Source: Cyanobacteriota bacterium (GTDB lineage Bacteria; Acidobacteriota; Vicinamibacteria; Vicinamibacterales; UBA2999). From it: a stretch of DNA of 64,000 nt. Shown in pieces: positions 8,998 through 17,941 of this stretch; position 1 is the first letter of the stretch, and the number at the start of each line of letters is the position of its first letter. The stretch is from contig JAIEMQ010000037.1 of the NCBI GenBank assembly GCA_019752015.1, positions 62,001 through 126,000 on the forward strand, in the 5' to 3' direction. The translations under genes were made by a program, and so were the position numbers. A model generated the notes under the pieces. The model saw only the letters and a program-made list of their open reading frames with translations, searched no databases and was not told the origin of the DNA.

Positions 8998-9377
8998 TTA
9001 TCCCCACACCAATCGCTGATATTGCAGGCTTGTCGCGCCGAAGTTGATCAGCAGGCCGCGTCTGATCCGAGATGCCTTGAGATAGTTGAGCAGCTGAGCG
9101 GCTTCGACGTTGCCCATTGCGCTCAGCGCTTTGACTTCGACAATGACGCCGCCGAAGCAAATGAAGTCGACGTAATAGTCAGTCGGCAGAAGATGCCGCT
9201 TGTAGTGGATGGGCAGCTGCACTTCGCGCTGAAAGACAATGCCGCGCTCCGCGAACTCGATCGGCAGTGCAACCTTGTAGACCTTTTCGAGGAATCCGCA
9301 TCCAAGTTCGGTATGGACCGCCATCGAAGCGCCGATGATGCGATATGTCTCAGGGTCGCGCGTTCATCTGTCGTCAT
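8998..9377 (-). pseudogene. GxxExxY protein gene, frameshifted near its start
   Basis: From ATG 9324 the frame encodes 108 residues with the family signature: AVHTELGCGFLEKVY (the G-x-x-E-x-x-Y core), IHYKRHLLPTDYYVDF, VIVEVKA and a C-terminal FGATSLQYQRLVWG. Homologues usually begin about 20 residues earlier with an acidic stretch and RIIGAAMAVH. Here MTTDER is encoded from ATG 9377 in one frame and DPETYRIIGAS in another. Removing two bases from the CGCGCG run near 9359-9364 joins them into a normal N-terminus. So this is either a young pseudogene, a sequencing indel, or a protein restarted at 9324. The function of the family is not established; it often occurs as multi-copy paralogues. Confidence 0.75.
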
Positions 9378-9495
9378 GCGGCGGGATCCTGCATTCGCGG
9401 TACCGCGGGCTTTTGCGCGGATATCCGCACAAAGTCGTGTCGGTGAACGCAACAAATGCTACGCACAGCCCGTGATCGCGCCGCAACATCTGCGA

Positions 9496-9629
9496 CCCGC
9501 GAGGCGGACGTAGTCCGCCGGGCACGGCAAACGATCCGTGAATTCGAGAGACGGGTCCGTTCTGTAGTCTCTCGAATTCGCGGATCGTTTGCCGTGCCAC
9601 GCGCCGGGCTCCGCCCGGCGCTCGCGGGC
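9496..9629 (+). repeat. 134-bp direct repeat, copy 2
   Basis: Same orientation as copy 1 with five substitutions. Three of them (t/c near 9528, 9574 and 9592) give better pairing in the hairpin arms of this copy, so it looks like the less decayed version. Confidence 0.85.
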
Positions 9630-9674
9630 CTCGTCGCGCGAAACGCGTTTCAATCTGTGGAATCTGTGTAATCT

Positions 9675-10169
9675 GTGGATGTGAAAAGACAGCGGACTTT
9701 CGAGTGGGACGAAGCGACCGCCTTCTGGCATCGCGCTCAGGGCAAATCAGGTCTTGAGCTTCTGCGGATGGCGATCGCCGGCGAGCTGCCTCCCCCGCCG
9801 ATGGCGATGCTGATGGACATCCGCCTCACGCAGATCGAAAAAGGCAAGGCCACCTTCACCGGCACGCCGCAGGAGTTCCACTACAACCCGCTCGGCACCG
9901 TGCACGGCGGCTACGGCGCCACGCTGCTCGCCTCCGCCACGGGCTGCGCCGTCCACAGCACGCTCGATCCCGGCGACATCTACACGACGCTCGAATTCAA
10001 GATCAACTTCATGCGCGCGTTGACGCACGAGACGGGCATCGTGCAAGGAATTGGAACGGTGATAAGCGCCACGCGCACGACCGCGGTGGCTGAGGGAAGA
10101 ATCGTTGATGGCGAAGGCAAGCTGTATGCCTTCGCCACCACGACGTGTGTGATTCGACGCGCCCAGTAA
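9675..10169 (+). CDS. PaaI-family hot-dog thioesterase
   Basis: About 164 residues, the usual size. A hot-dog fold hydrolysing acyl- or aryl-CoA thioesters is indicated by FHYNPLGTVHGGYGATLLASATGCAVHSTL, where HGG-x-x-ATLLASATG carries the catalytic region of the 4HBT/PaaI group, and by YTTLEFKINFMRALTHETG. Start candidates are GTG 9675 and GTG 9681; both lie in or at the edge of the right inverted repeat of the GxxExxY unit, and no clear ribosome-binding site precedes either. The substrate is unknown. Confidence 0.85.
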   Translation: MDVKRQRTFEWDEATAFWHRAQGKSGLELLRMAIAGELPPPPMAMLMDIRLTQIEKGKATFTGTPQEFHYNPLGTVHGGYGATLLASATGCAVHSTLDPGDIYTTLEFKINFMRALTHETGIVQGIGTVISATRTTAVAEGRIVDGEGKLYAFATTTCVIRRAQ

Positions 10170-10196
10170 GTCTGAGCCGTCTGTGCCTTCTGCGGC

Positions 10197-11474
10197 CTAC
10201 TTCTTCACGTACCGCTGCAGCTTGTGCGGCCCGACTTCGGCGCCGTAGATGATGCCGTCCTTGTCGACGACCACACCTTCCGCAGCGAGCGTGCCGCCCG
10301 GCGGGCGGCTGCCGTCGGCCATCTTCGCCGTGACCTTGCCGTCGACCATTTCGTAGGTCAGGCCGTTGTGCGACGGATCGGGAATGAACGCGATCACCTT
10401 GCCGTCCTTCGCGCTGCCGATGCGGATGCCGCGCTTCCACTGATAGTGCGCCGGGTTGACCGATCCCGACTCCGAATCGGCGCCGTAGATCATGTCGTTC
10501 TTGTCGATGTAGATCCCGCTCAGGCGGCTGAACTGATACCACGTGTCGGTCGTGGCGAACGTCTTCGGATCGAGGATCTGAATGCGGTTGTTCGAGCGAT
10601 CGGCGACGAACAGGCGGCCGCGTGAATCGAATGCGAGGCTGTGCGGCTGATCGAACTCGCCCTGCAGGCCGGTGCCCTTCTTGCCGAACTGCCTGATGAA
10701 CTTGCCGCTCTTGTCGAACAGGATCAAACGCGAGTTCGCGCCGCCGTGTCCCTCGGCCACGAGGATGTCGCCGTTCGGATACGTGATGACGTCATTCGGC
10801 TGATAGAACGACGCGGGATCTTCCGCATCAGCGCCCGCGGGGTTGCCGCCCGGCTTGCCGAGCGTCAGCAGCAGCTTGCCTTCAGGGCTGAACTTGAACA
10901 CCTGGTGGCCGACGACCTTCTCCGGCTTCGGCGGCAGCGGCGCATCGGCGGGCTGGCCCGGACGGCGACGGGGCAGGTTGTCGTTGCCGTCGGTCACCCA
11001 GATGTTGCCGTCGCGATCGACGTGGATGCCGTGCGGGAACACCATCATGCCGGCGCCGAAGCTCGTGACGAGCTTCCCGGTCGAATCAAACTTCAGGACC
11101 GGGTTGAAGTCCGACATCTTGCCGGCGGTTGCGTCCCAGCACGAGTTGGTCGACACCGGCGCGCCGCCCTGCGGATTCGGCCGCGTGCCGCAGCGCTCGG
11201 CGACCCAGATCGACTTGCCGTCCTTGTCGACCTCGACGGCGCTCGTTGAGCCCCATTCGCGGCCGGCGGGCAGCTTCGCCCAGCCTTCAATCGTGTTGTA
11301 GGGATTCGGCGCGTCGTTGACCGGCGGCGCCTTCATCCATTCGCCCGTCGCCGGTGCCTGCGCCCCGCCCCCGCCCTGAGCGAAGTCGAAGGGCTGGGCG
11401 AACGTGCCGCCACTCAACAATCCCAACGCCACCACGCCGGCGGCGGTCAAACTCACTCGAATTGCACGTCCCAT
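10197..11474 (-). CDS. Exported NHL-repeat six-bladed beta-propeller protein
   Basis: 425 residues with a signal peptide (cleavage probably after the first ~26 residues, near GGTFA/QPFDF). The body is made of NHL-type blades, visible as repeated 'G-x-D-x-x-G-N-I-x-V-T-D' blocks: VDRDGNIWVTDGND, GDILVAEGHGG, DSRGRLFVADRSNNRIQILD, KDGIIYGAEVGPHKLQRY. This resembles peptidyl-alpha-hydroxyglycine lyase-like propellers common in acidobacteria, but enzymatic residues cannot be judged by eye. It is periplasmic or secreted. It diverges from the FmdB gene across a GC-rich inverted repeat. Confidence 0.87.
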   Translation of the reverse strand: MGRAIRVSLTAAGVVALGLLSGGTFAQPFDFAQGGGGAQAPATGEWMKAPPVNDAPNPYNTIEGWAKLPAGREWGSTSAVEVDKDGKSIWVAERCGTRPNPQGGAPVSTNSCWDATAGKMSDFNPVLKFDSTGKLVTSFGAGMMVFPHGIHVDRDGNIWVTDGNDNLPRRRPGQPADAPLPPKPEKVVGHQVFKFSPEGKLLLTLGKPGGNPAGADAEDPASFYQPNDVITYPNGDILVAEGHGGANSRLILFDKSGKFIRQFGKKGTGLQGEFDQPHSLAFDSRGRLFVADRSNNRIQILDPKTFATTDTWYQFSRLSGIYIDKNDMIYGADSESGSVNPAHYQWKRGIRIGSAKDGKVIAFIPDPSHNGLTYEMVDGKVTAKMADGSRPPGGTLAAEGVVVDKDGIIYGAEVGPHKLQRYVKK

Positions 11475-11504
11475 CAGTGCCTCCCCAGAGGACGGAATAT
11501 TACA

Positions 11505-11587
11505 CGGGAACCGGGAGCGGGGAGCCGGGAGCCGGGAATTTTCACCGTCAACTTCCGGTTCCCGGTTCCCGGTTCCCGGTAACCGGC
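11505..11587. repeat. GGGAGCCGGG-type repeat cluster forming a long hairpin
   Basis: The left arm 11505-11538 is built of cgggaaccggg/gggagccggg units. The right arm 11554-11587 is the complementary gg-ttcccgg series. The gap between the divergent genes NHL and fmdB is nearly filled by this structure. Related short copies lie at 26700-26731 and 53057-53075, again just upstream of genes. Confidence 0.7.
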
Positions 11588-11602
11588 TAGAATCGTCTTG
11601 TC

Positions 11603-11851
11603 ATGCCGATCTTCGAATACGCGTGTAAGGCCTGCGGCAAAGAGTTCGAGGCGCTGGTGCTGCCAACCACGGACGCGCCGGCTTGCCCCGCGTGTAAGGG
11701 TGTCGATCTCGAAAAGCTGATTTCGCGGCCGGCGATCAAGTCCGAGTCAACGCACGGCCTGGCGATGAAGGCGGCGAAGGCGCGCGATAAGAAAGCCGGT
11801 TCAGAAAAGGCGCGCGAGCAGCGCGAGTACGAACTGCATCACAACGACTAG
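11603..11851 (+). CDS. FmdB-type zinc-ribbon protein
   Basis: 82 residues. It starts [18 protein letters not shown] and has a second pair in [12 protein letters not shown], giving the C-x2-C...C-x2-C zinc ribbon of the FmdB/CxxC_CxxC_SSSS family. The C-terminal half is a charged, probably disordered tail rich in Lys and Glu. The role of these putative regulators is unclear. It sits 56 bp before lysW; a shared transcript is possible, but a TATACAAT-like element at 11863-11870 suggests lysW may have its own promoter. Confidence 0.87.
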   Translation: MPIFEYACKACGKEFEALVLPTTDAPACPACKGVDLEKLISRPAIKSESTHGLAMKAAKARDKKAGSEKAREQREYELHHND

Positions 11852-11907
11852 CGCACTCGGCCGTTATACAATCTGGGGTTTATCGTCACTACCTCGGAGT
11901 TGTTCAC

Positions 11908-12093
11908 ATGGCCGTCCAGACCGCCTCGGGGCAGGCGCAATGCCCCGAATGTTTTGCCGACGTCACCTTGAATAAGGTGATGCAGAACGAAATCACCCAG
12001 TGCCCCGGCTGCGGCGCGGAGCTCGAGATCACGGCGCTCGAGCCGCTCACGCTCGCGCTGGCGCCGCAGGAAGAGGAAGACTGGGGTGAGTAG
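11908..12093 (+). CDS. lysW: LysW amino-group carrier protein
   Basis: 61 residues. It is the small acidic carrier whose C-terminal glutamate is linked to the amino group of aminoadipate or glutamate, so that later steps act on a protein-bound substrate. The zinc ribbon CPEC...CPGC and the terminal EEEDWGE, with the essential EDWGE end, are both present. GGAG lies 8 bases before the ATG. The last eight bases overlap the start of lysX (GTG 12086), the first of a chain of junctions that ties the six genes of this operon together. Confidence 0.95.
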   Translation: MAVQTASGQAQCPECFADVTLNKVMQNEITQCPGCGAELEITALEPLTLALAPQEEEDWGE

Positions 12094-13027
12094 CCCGAAG
12101 GTCGGCGTCCTCTATAGCCGGGTCCGCGTCGAAGAAAAGCTGCTCTTCGAGGCGTTCGAAAAGCGCGGCGTGTCGCTCGATCTGCTCGACGATCAGAAAC
12201 TGATCTTCGACATCACCGACGTCCACAATCACCCCTACAAGGATTACGACGTCATCGTCGAGCGCTGCATCAATCACAGCCGCGCGCTCTACAGCCTGAA
12301 GATCCTGAACGACCAGGGCGTGAAGACCGTCAACACCGCGCTCTGCGCCGACATCTGCGGCAACAAGTTGATGACGACGAGCGCACTGGCGGCGGCCGGC
12401 GTGCCGCAGCCGAAAGCGCTGGTCGCGTATACCGCGGACAGCGCGATCGAGGCGATCGAGCGGCTCGGTTATCCGGCGGTGCTCAAGCCGACGGTCGGAT
12501 CGTGGGGACGCCTGTTGAGCAAGGTCAACGATCGCGACGCCGCCGAGACCATCCTCGAGCACAAGGAAACGCTCGGCAGCTATCACCACTCGATTTTCTA
12601 CATCCAGGAATACGTGAAGAAGCCGGGCCGCGACATCCGCGCCTTCCAGGTCGGGCCGGAAACGATTTGCGCGATCTACCGGACCTCGCCGAACTGGATC
12701 ACGAACACCGCGCGCGGCGGCACATCGAGCAACTGCCCGATCACGCCGGAGCTCGCCGACATCTGCACGCGCGCAGCCGCGGCGTGCGGCGGCGGCGTGG
12801 TGGCGCTCGATCTGTTCGAGGATCCGGATCGCGGGCTGCTGGTGAACGAAGTCAACTACACGATGGAGTTCCGCAACAGCATTGCGCCGACCAACGTGAA
12901 CATCCCCGAGCGCATGGTCGACTTCTGCCTCGACGTGGCGAAGCGCGGCTGGAACGCCGCCAACGGCTGGAAGGGAGATCAACCGCACCTCGCCGCGATC
13001 TCGCTTGCCGAAGGCGCTTCGGCGTAA
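12086..13027 (+). CDS. lysX: LysX/ArgX: LysW ligase (ATP-grasp)
   Basis: 313 residues, RimK-like ATP-grasp. It would join alpha-aminoadipate or glutamate to the C-terminal glutamate of LysW using ATP. Visible elements are the N-terminal [32 protein letters not shown] (ATP-binding), [35 protein letters not shown] (substrate loop) and the metal-binding [13 protein letters not shown]. The start is GTG 12086, overlapping the lysW stop. Whether it prefers aminoadipate (lysine) or glutamate (arginine) cannot be fixed from this view. Confidence 0.93.
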   Translation: MSSPKVGVLYSRVRVEEKLLFEAFEKRGVSLDLLDDQKLIFDITDVHNHPYKDYDVIVERCINHSRALYSLKILNDQGVKTVNTALCADICGNKLMTTSALAAAGVPQPKALVAYTADSAIEAIERLGYPAVLKPTVGSWGRLLSKVNDRDAAETILEHKETLGSYHHSIFYIQEYVKKPGRDIRAFQVGPETICAIYRTSPNWITNTARGGTSSNCPITPELADICTRAAAACGGGVVALDLFEDPDRGLLVNEVNYTMEFRNSIAPTNVNIPERMVDFCLDVAKRGWNAANGWKGDQPHLAAISLAEGASA

Positions 13028-14073
13028 TGGTCTCGGTCTCGATCATCGGCGCCTCCGGATATACCGGAGGCGAACTGCTTCGCCTCGCCCTCGCGCATCC
13101 GCATCTCGAAGTGAAGCAGGTCACCAGCGAGCGGCTCGATGGCCAGTTCGTGCACTTCACGCATCCGAATCTCCGCAAGCGCACGCAGCTGAAGTTCGTG
13201 CGATCGGAGGCGATCGAGAAGTGCGACCTGCTGTTCCTCGGCTTGCCGCACGGCAGCGCCATGGGGCGGATCGATCAACTGGCGACGCTCGCCGATCGCA
13301 TTGTCGATCTCAGCGCGGATTTCCGATTGCGCGACGCGTCCGGCTACGACACGTGGTACGGCAAGCCGCACTCGAATGCGGCCTGGCTCGGCAAGTTCGT
13401 CTACGGACTTCCTGAACTGCATCGCGCCGCATTGAAATCGGCGAAGTACGTCAGCGGCGTCGGCTGCAACGCCACCGCAACCACGCTCGCGATCTGGCCG
13501 CTCGCCGCCGCGGGGTTGATCGATGCGGCGCGCGGCATCATCTGCGAAGTGAAAGTCGGCAGCAGCGAAGGCGGCGCCGCCTCGGCGGATTCAACGCACC
13601 ACCCCGAACGCGCCGGCGTCATGCGCAGCTTCGCGCCGACAGGTCATCGTCACACGGCCGAAGTCCTGCAGGCGCTGAAGCTGAAGAACGTTGTCACCGA
13701 CGTGCACCTGAGCGCGACCGCTGTGGATAACGTTCGCGGCGTGCTGGCCACCGCTCACGTCTTCGTCACGCCGGGCACACAGGAGAAAGATGTCTGGAAG
13801 GCGTTCCGCGAGGCCTATAACAACGAGCCGTTCGTTCGCATCGTCAAGGAGAAGGCCGGGCTGTATCGCTATCCGGAGCCGAAGATCCTGTCCGGCAGCA
13901 ATTACGCCGACGTCGGATTCGAATTCGATCCGAAAACCAATCGCGTCGTGTGCCTGTGCGCGATCGATAATTTGATGAAGGGTGCAGCGGGCACGGCCCT
14001 GCAGTGCGCGAACGTCATGATGGGCTGGGACGAAACCCTCGGCCTCGAGTTTCCCGGCTTACATCCGATCTAA
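13027..14073 (+). CDS. lysY: LysY/ArgC: LysW-aminoacyl phosphate reductase
   Basis: 348 residues. NADPH-dependent reduction of the LysW-bound acyl phosphate to the semialdehyde. The Rossmann motif SIIGASGYTGGELLRL is at the N-terminus, and the catalytic cysteine lies in SGVGCNATATTLAI (GCNATA rather than the GCYPTA usual in acetyl-type ArgC, which from memory fits LysW-type reductases). Other blocks are KVGSSEGGAASADSTHHPER and the C-terminal NLMKGAAGTALQCANVM. ATG 13027 overlaps the lysX stop by one base (TAATG). An in-frame opening extends far upstream but lies inside lysX and is not used. Confidence 0.93.
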   Translation: MVSVSIIGASGYTGGELLRLALAHPHLEVKQVTSERLDGQFVHFTHPNLRKRTQLKFVRSEAIEKCDLLFLGLPHGSAMGRIDQLATLADRIVDLSADFRLRDASGYDTWYGKPHSNAAWLGKFVYGLPELHRAALKSAKYVSGVGCNATATTLAIWPLAAAGLIDAARGIICEVKVGSSEGGAASADSTHHPERAGVMRSFAPTGHRHTAEVLQALKLKNVVTDVHLSATAVDNVRGVLATAHVFVTPGTQEKDVWKAFREAYNNEPFVRIVKEKAGLYRYPEPKILSGSNYADVGFEFDPKTNRVVCLCAIDNLMKGAAGTALQCANVMMGWDETLGLEFPGLHPI

Positions 14074-14076
14074 CAG

Positions 14077-14880
14077 ATGATCGTCGTCAAAGTAGGTGGA
14101 GGGACCTCCCTCAACATCGACGCTGTTGTCGCTGACATCGTGGCACTGCGCGCGAAGGGCACCGAGCTGTTGCTCGTGCACGGCGGCGCGCAGACCACGA
14201 ATGCGGTCGCTGAAGCGCTCGGTCATCCCGCGCAGTTCGTGACCAGCGAGACCGGTCACGTCAGCCGCCGCACCGATCGCCGCACGCTCGAGATCTTCGA
14301 GATGGTCTACTGCGGCCAGTTGAACAAGATGTGGGTCGAGAAGCTGCAGACCAAAGGCATCAACGCCGTCGGCCTCTCCGGCCTCGACGGCCGCGTGTTC
14401 GAAGGCGCCCGCAAGGACACGCTGCGCATCCGCGTCGATGGCCGGCGAATGGTGTTGCGTGACGACTGGACCGGCACCGTTGAACGCGTCAACGTTGAGC
14501 TCTTGAAGCTGTTGATCGGAGCGGGCTACTTCCCCGTGCTGACGCCGCCGGGAGCTTCAACCGCCGGGGAGGCGATCAACGTCGACGGGGATCGCGCCGC
14601 CGCGATGGTCGCGGGCGCGTTCAACGCGGAAGCGCTCGTGATCCTGACCGATCAAGTCGGTTTGCTGAAGAATTTTCCGGACGAATCCACGTTGATCTCG
14701 CAGATTCCAAAGGGCCAGGCCGACAGGTTCATGGAGTTCGCCGAAGGGCGAATGAAGAAGAAGGTCATGGGCGCGGTCGAAGCGATCGATGCAGGCGTCG
14801 GCAAGGTGATCTTCGGCGATGGCCGCGTCGAGAGTCCAATTACAAAAGCACTGGCTGGTTCCGGTACTCACATTGCCTAA
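14077..14880 (+). CDS. lysZ: LysZ/ArgB: LysW-aminoadipate/glutamate kinase
   Basis: 267 residues of the amino-acid kinase fold. It phosphorylates the side-chain carboxylate of LysW-bound aminoadipate or glutamate. Visible motifs are [11 protein letters not shown] (phosphate-binding), [18 protein letters not shown] (substrate loop), [25 protein letters not shown] in the form [16 protein letters not shown], and [15 protein letters not shown]. It follows lysY after three bases. The end overlaps the probable start of lysJ by eight bases. Confidence 0.93.
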   Translation: MIVVKVGGGTSLNIDAVVADIVALRAKGTELLLVHGGAQTTNAVAEALGHPAQFVTSETGHVSRRTDRRTLEIFEMVYCGQLNKMWVEKLQTKGINAVGLSGLDGRVFEGARKDTLRIRVDGRRMVLRDDWTGTVERVNVELLKLLIGAGYFPVLTPPGASTAGEAINVDGDRAAAMVAGAFNAEALVILTDQVGLLKNFPDESTLISQIPKGQADRFMEFAEGRMKKKVMGAVEAIDAGVGKVIFGDGRVESPITKALAGSGTHIA

Positions 14881-16060
14881 GTTCAAGTACGCCGACGTCG
14901 AAGAAAAAATCCTGGGCGGCACGACTGCGCGCCGCGGTGACATTGTCATCACCCGTGGAGAGGGCTGCTGGCTCTTCGACGAGGACGACAACAAGTATCT
15001 CGATCTCGGCTCCGCGCAAGGCGTCGCAATGCTCGGGCATTGCCATCCCGGCGTCACCGAGGCCATCCAGGAGCAGGCGGCAACGCTGACGCTCTGCCCT
15101 TCCTATCTCTATAACGACACGCGCGCGGAGTTTGCGAAGGCGCTCGTCGACGTGCTGCCGAAATATCTCAACAACGTGTTCCTCGCCAACAGCGGCGCCG
15201 AAGCCATGGACGGCGCGCTGAAGTTCGCGCGCCTGTTCACGAAACGCACCGCCTTCGTTGCCGCGACCAAGGGGTTTCACGGCCGGACGATGGGGGCGTT
15301 GTCGGTGACGTGGGAGCCGAAGTACCGCGAGGGCTTCGGCCCGCTGTTCGAGACCACGCACGTGCAATTCAACGATGCCGCGGCGCTTGATAAAGCTGTT
15401 ACCGATCAAACGGCGGCGGTCGTCCTTGAAGTCGTGCAAGGTGAAAGCGGCGTCAACGTCGGCACGCCCGACTTCCTGAAGACCGCGCAACGGGTTTGCA
15501 AGGAGCGGGGCGCGGTGCTGATCGTCGACGAGATCCAGACCGGATTCGGCCGCACCGGCAAATGGTTCGCGATCGAGCACGCCGGGATCGAGCCGGACAT
15601 CATGTGCCTGGCCAAGGGACTCGGCGGCGGATTTCCGATGGGCGCGTTCGCGTATACGAAGGCGATTCGAGAAGTGCTGACGCCGGGCGCGCACGGCAGC
15701 ACGTTCGGCGGCTCGCCGCTCGCTTGCGCCGCGGGGCTCGCCGCGATCGAGGCCTACAAGGATGAAGGCCTGATCCAGCGCAGCGGCATCCTTGGCGCGA
15801 ACATGCGCAACCAGTTACGCGGTGCTCTCGAGGGCGTGGCGATGGTCCGCGACATCCGCGGCCTCGGCCTGATGATCGCGGTGGAGCTGCGGACGAAGGT
15901 CGCGCCCGTCCTGAAGAGCCTGATGATGAATCACGGCGTCATCGCGTTGCCGGCGGGACCAACGGTGCTGCGCCTGCTGCCGCCGCTCGTGATCAGCGAA
16001 AAGGAGATCGACATCGGCGTGCAGGCGATTGCGAAAGCGATCAAGGAGCTGAAGGCGTAA
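14873..16060 (+). CDS. lysJ: LysJ/ArgD: LysW-semialdehyde aminotransferase
   Basis: About 395 residues, class III PLP aminotransferase. It aminates the LysW-bound semialdehyde to LysW-lysine or LysW-ornithine using glutamate. Key features are [23 protein letters not shown] (phosphate site), [31 protein letters not shown] and the PLP lysine in [15 protein letters not shown], then [15 protein letters not shown] favour TTG 14873, giving [11 protein letters not shown] at the N-terminus and an eight-base overlap with lysZ. ATG 14819 is in frame but overlaps lysZ by 62 bases with an unlikely N-terminus. Confidence 0.92.
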   Translation: MPKFKYADVEEKILGGTTARRGDIVITRGEGCWLFDEDDNKYLDLGSAQGVAMLGHCHPGVTEAIQEQAATLTLCPSYLYNDTRAEFAKALVDVLPKYLNNVFLANSGAEAMDGALKFARLFTKRTAFVAATKGFHGRTMGALSVTWEPKYREGFGPLFETTHVQFNDAAALDKAVTDQTAAVVLEVVQGESGVNVGTPDFLKTAQRVCKERGAVLIVDEIQTGFGRTGKWFAIEHAGIEPDIMCLAKGLGGGFPMGAFAYTKAIREVLTPGAHGSTFGGSPLACAAGLAAIEAYKDEGLIQRSGILGANMRNQLRGALEGVAMVRDIRGLGLMIAVELRTKVAPVLKSLMMNHGVIALPAGPTVLRLLPPLVISEKEIDIGVQAIAKAIKELKA

Positions 16061-17202
16061 TGGATCGCGCCTCGGCGACCGAGCTCGTTCGGGGACTCGT
16101 CGAGATTCCGTCGCTGTCGAGACAGGAATCGGTCGCTTCGGCGTGGCTCGCCGCGCAAATGCGCGGTGCCGGTTTCGATCGCGCTTACGTTGACGACGCC
16201 GGTAATGCCGTCGGCGAGCTTGGCGATCCGAAAGCGGCGCGGACGATCGTGCTGCTCGGACACATCGACACCGTTCCCGGCAACATTCCTGTCCGCATCG
16301 AGGACGATCTGCTGTACGGCCGCGGCAGCGTGGATGCGAAAGGACCGCTCGCGACCTTCGTCGCCGGCGCCGCTCGATTCGGTTCAGCGGCGGCCAGGTC
16401 CGGCGCTCTCCGCGTCGTCGTCGTGGGCGCGGTGGAAGAAGAAGCCGCCACGAGCAAGGGCGCGCGCTTCATCGCGTCGCGGTTCAACGGCAAGAACGAG
16501 CCGATACCAACGGCGTGCATCATCGGCGAGCCAAGCCACTGGAATCGCGTCACCCTCGGATACAAAGGCCGGCTGTTGATGGACTTCACCGCCGATCAAC
16601 CGATGGCGCACACCGCCGGCCCTGATGCGAGCCTTGCCTCCGTCGTTGTTGATTTCTGGAACTGGGTCACTGCGCATGCGGCTCGCGTGAATGAAGGCAA
16701 GCACAAGGTCTTCGATCAGCTGAGCCCGAGCCTTCGCCGCTTCATCACCTCGTCGAACGATCAGATGCACGACACGGTCGATGGGCAGTTCGCCTGGCGG
16801 CTGCCGGTTGGCTTCGATGTCGAAGCGTTCATGATGGAACTCGAGCAGGTGGCATCAGGGCAGGTAGTGTCCGGCTTGAGCCGGATTCACTCCACCACCT
16901 TTAAGTTGAAGTTCCGCGGCTACGAGAAGGCCTGGCGCGGCGATCGCAACAATCCGCTGGTCAGAAGTTTCCTCGCCGGCCTGCGATCCGTCGAGGCTGC
17001 AGAGAAACTTGGCTTCGTCCTGAAGACCGGCACCAGCGACATGAACGTCGTCGGGCCGGTGTGGCAAGGCCCGATCGTCGCGTATGGCCCGGGCGACAGC
17101 TCGCTCGATCACACGCCAAACGAGCACCTGCCGATCGACGAGTACTGGAAGGCCGTCAACGTGATCGAGCAGACGCTGATCGCCTTCGCCGGTCTGGTCT
17201 AG
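16060..17202 (+). CDS. lysK: LysK/ArgE: LysW-lysine/ornithine hydrolase (M20)
   Basis: 380 residues, M20 metallo-peptidase. It releases free lysine or ornithine from LysW, the last step of the carrier pathway. Metal ligands appear in [25 protein letters not shown] and [15 protein letters not shown] (catalytic Glu pair), then [22 protein letters not shown] 16060 overlaps the lysJ stop by one base. Its last four bases overlap the stop of the converging PIN toxin gene. With lysW-J it completes the carrier half of the pathway; homocitrate synthase, homoaconitase and homoisocitrate dehydrogenase are not in this window. Confidence 0.92.
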   Translation: MDRASATELVRGLVEIPSLSRQESVASAWLAAQMRGAGFDRAYVDDAGNAVGELGDPKAARTIVLLGHIDTVPGNIPVRIEDDLLYGRGSVDAKGPLATFVAGAARFGSAAARSGALRVVVVGAVEEEAATSKGARFIASRFNGKNEPIPTACIIGEPSHWNRVTLGYKGRLLMDFTADQPMAHTAGPDASLASVVVDFWNWVTAHAARVNEGKHKVFDQLSPSLRRFITSSNDQMHDTVDGQFAWRLPVGFDVEAFMMELEQVASGQVVSGLSRIHSTTFKLKFRGYEKAWRGDRNNPLVRSFLAGLRSVEAAEKLGFVLKTGTSDMNVVGPVWQGPIVAYGPGDSSLDHTPNEHLPIDEYWKAVNVIEQTLIAFAGLV

Positions 17203-17597
17203 CGGCCAATCCGCGCGATACCGGGCACGCGATCGAATCCGCGATCGAAGCTCATGATTCGGTTGATGCCCTGCCGGACCATCACCGCAACGTGGACGGC
17301 ATCACGAGACGATAACGTCCTCGTGCCGAGGACCAGATCCCTGGCGCGGCCGACGTCCTCCTCCTCGACCGCAACGACTTCATCCACGACCGCGAGCAGC
17401 GTGTCAAACGCCGCAGCGATCGCCTCGCGGCGATTGATTGAGACATAGCGGTGCAGGATTTCCTGAAGAACCTCGGCGCTCGTCACCAGGCGCTCGCCTG
17501 ACGTCACGGCGGCCTCGAGCAACTCCTCGGCCTGCTGCTTGAACGGGCTCGGCGCACCGACCAGATACATCGGCACGTTGGAGTCGATGAAGATCAC
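17199..17597 (-). CDS. VapC-like PIN-domain toxin
   Basis: 132 residues, a probable Mg-dependent ribonuclease. The PIN acidic residues are visible: [11 protein letters not shown] (Asp near residue 5), SAEVLQEIL (Glu), [11 protein letters not shown] (Asp) and [10 protein letters not shown] (Asp). It overlaps its antitoxin gene by four bases and is convergent with lysK, with a four-base stop overlap. Together with the RHH gene this is a type II toxin-antitoxin pair. Its target RNA is unknown. Confidence 0.9.
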   Translation of the reverse strand: MIFIDSNVPMYLVGAPSPFKQQAEELLEAAVTSGERLVTSAEVLQEILHRYVSINRREAIAAAFDTLLAVVDEVVAVEEEDVGRARDLVLGTRTLSSRDAVHVAVMVRQGINRIMSFDRGFDRVPGIARIGR

Positions 17598-17851
17598 TCG
17601 TTGACGTCCTCGCGGTAGCCCTGCTGGATTTCGCGAAGCATCTGATCGATGTCAGGCGCCGGAAACGAGTAATGGGTCGCCGCCTTGATGGCGGTGAGCT
17701 TCTTCCGCGCGTCGCCCGGCGGCGCGACCTTGCGCGCCGCCCGGAGCGCCTGCCGCACCCACTCGGCCGTCGTCAGGCGTTGCTGACGCGCGAAGCGCTG
17801 AATCTCGGACAATTCGCGGGCGTCGAGCACGACCTGGAGACGCTTGACCAT
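17594..17851 (-). CDS. VapB-like ribbon-helix-helix antitoxin
   Basis: 85 residues. The N-terminal [20 protein letters not shown] is a ribbon-helix-helix pattern (beta strand, then two helices through [10 protein letters not shown]), expected to bind operator DNA as a dimer. The C-terminal tail ([16 protein letters not shown]) should wrap the PIN partner. It is the first gene of the pair and overlaps vapC by four bases. The AT-rich palindrome at 17859 just upstream is the likely autoregulatory operator. Confidence 0.88.
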   Translation of the reverse strand: MVKRLQVVLDARELSEIQRFARQQRLTTAEWVRQALRAARKVAPPGDARKKLTAIKAATHYSFPAPDIDQMLREIQQGYREDVNE

Positions 17852-17858
17852 TGCTTGA

Positions 17859-17877
17859 GTATATTTAAATCATATAC
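17859..17877. promoter_or_regulatory. Putative operator of the VapBC pair
   Basis: gtatatttaaatcatatac has 6-bp inverted arms (gtatat/atatac) and lies 8 bp upstream of the antitoxin start in a strikingly AT-rich island. It overlaps a plausible -10 region, as expected for RHH autoregulation. Confidence 0.55.
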
Positions 17878-17941
17878 ATGAGTCAATATGACTACATCGG
17901 CGCCGGCGCGCCGGCCGCGGCGCGGGGTAAAATCACGCCGC

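Larger units (their letters stand above)
8824..9681. mobile_element. Repeat-bounded GxxExxY unit (candidate mobile cassette)
   Basis: An 858-bp unit bounded by 32-bp inverted repeats at 8824-8855 and 9650-9681 that match at 30 of 32 positions. Inside these lie two 134-bp direct repeats (8864-8997 and 9496-9629) and between them a single GxxExxY gene on the minus strand. No transposase is present and I see no obvious target-site duplication. The inverted repeats belong to a dispersed ACAGATT family, so the bracket may have formed from two independent repeats. That this is one movable unit is inference. Confidence 0.5.

Noticed and set aside
12502-13026. N-terminal extension of lysY
   Set aside because: The in-frame opening lies inside lysX and encodes Arg-rich sequence; ATG 13027 gives the normal Rossmann start.
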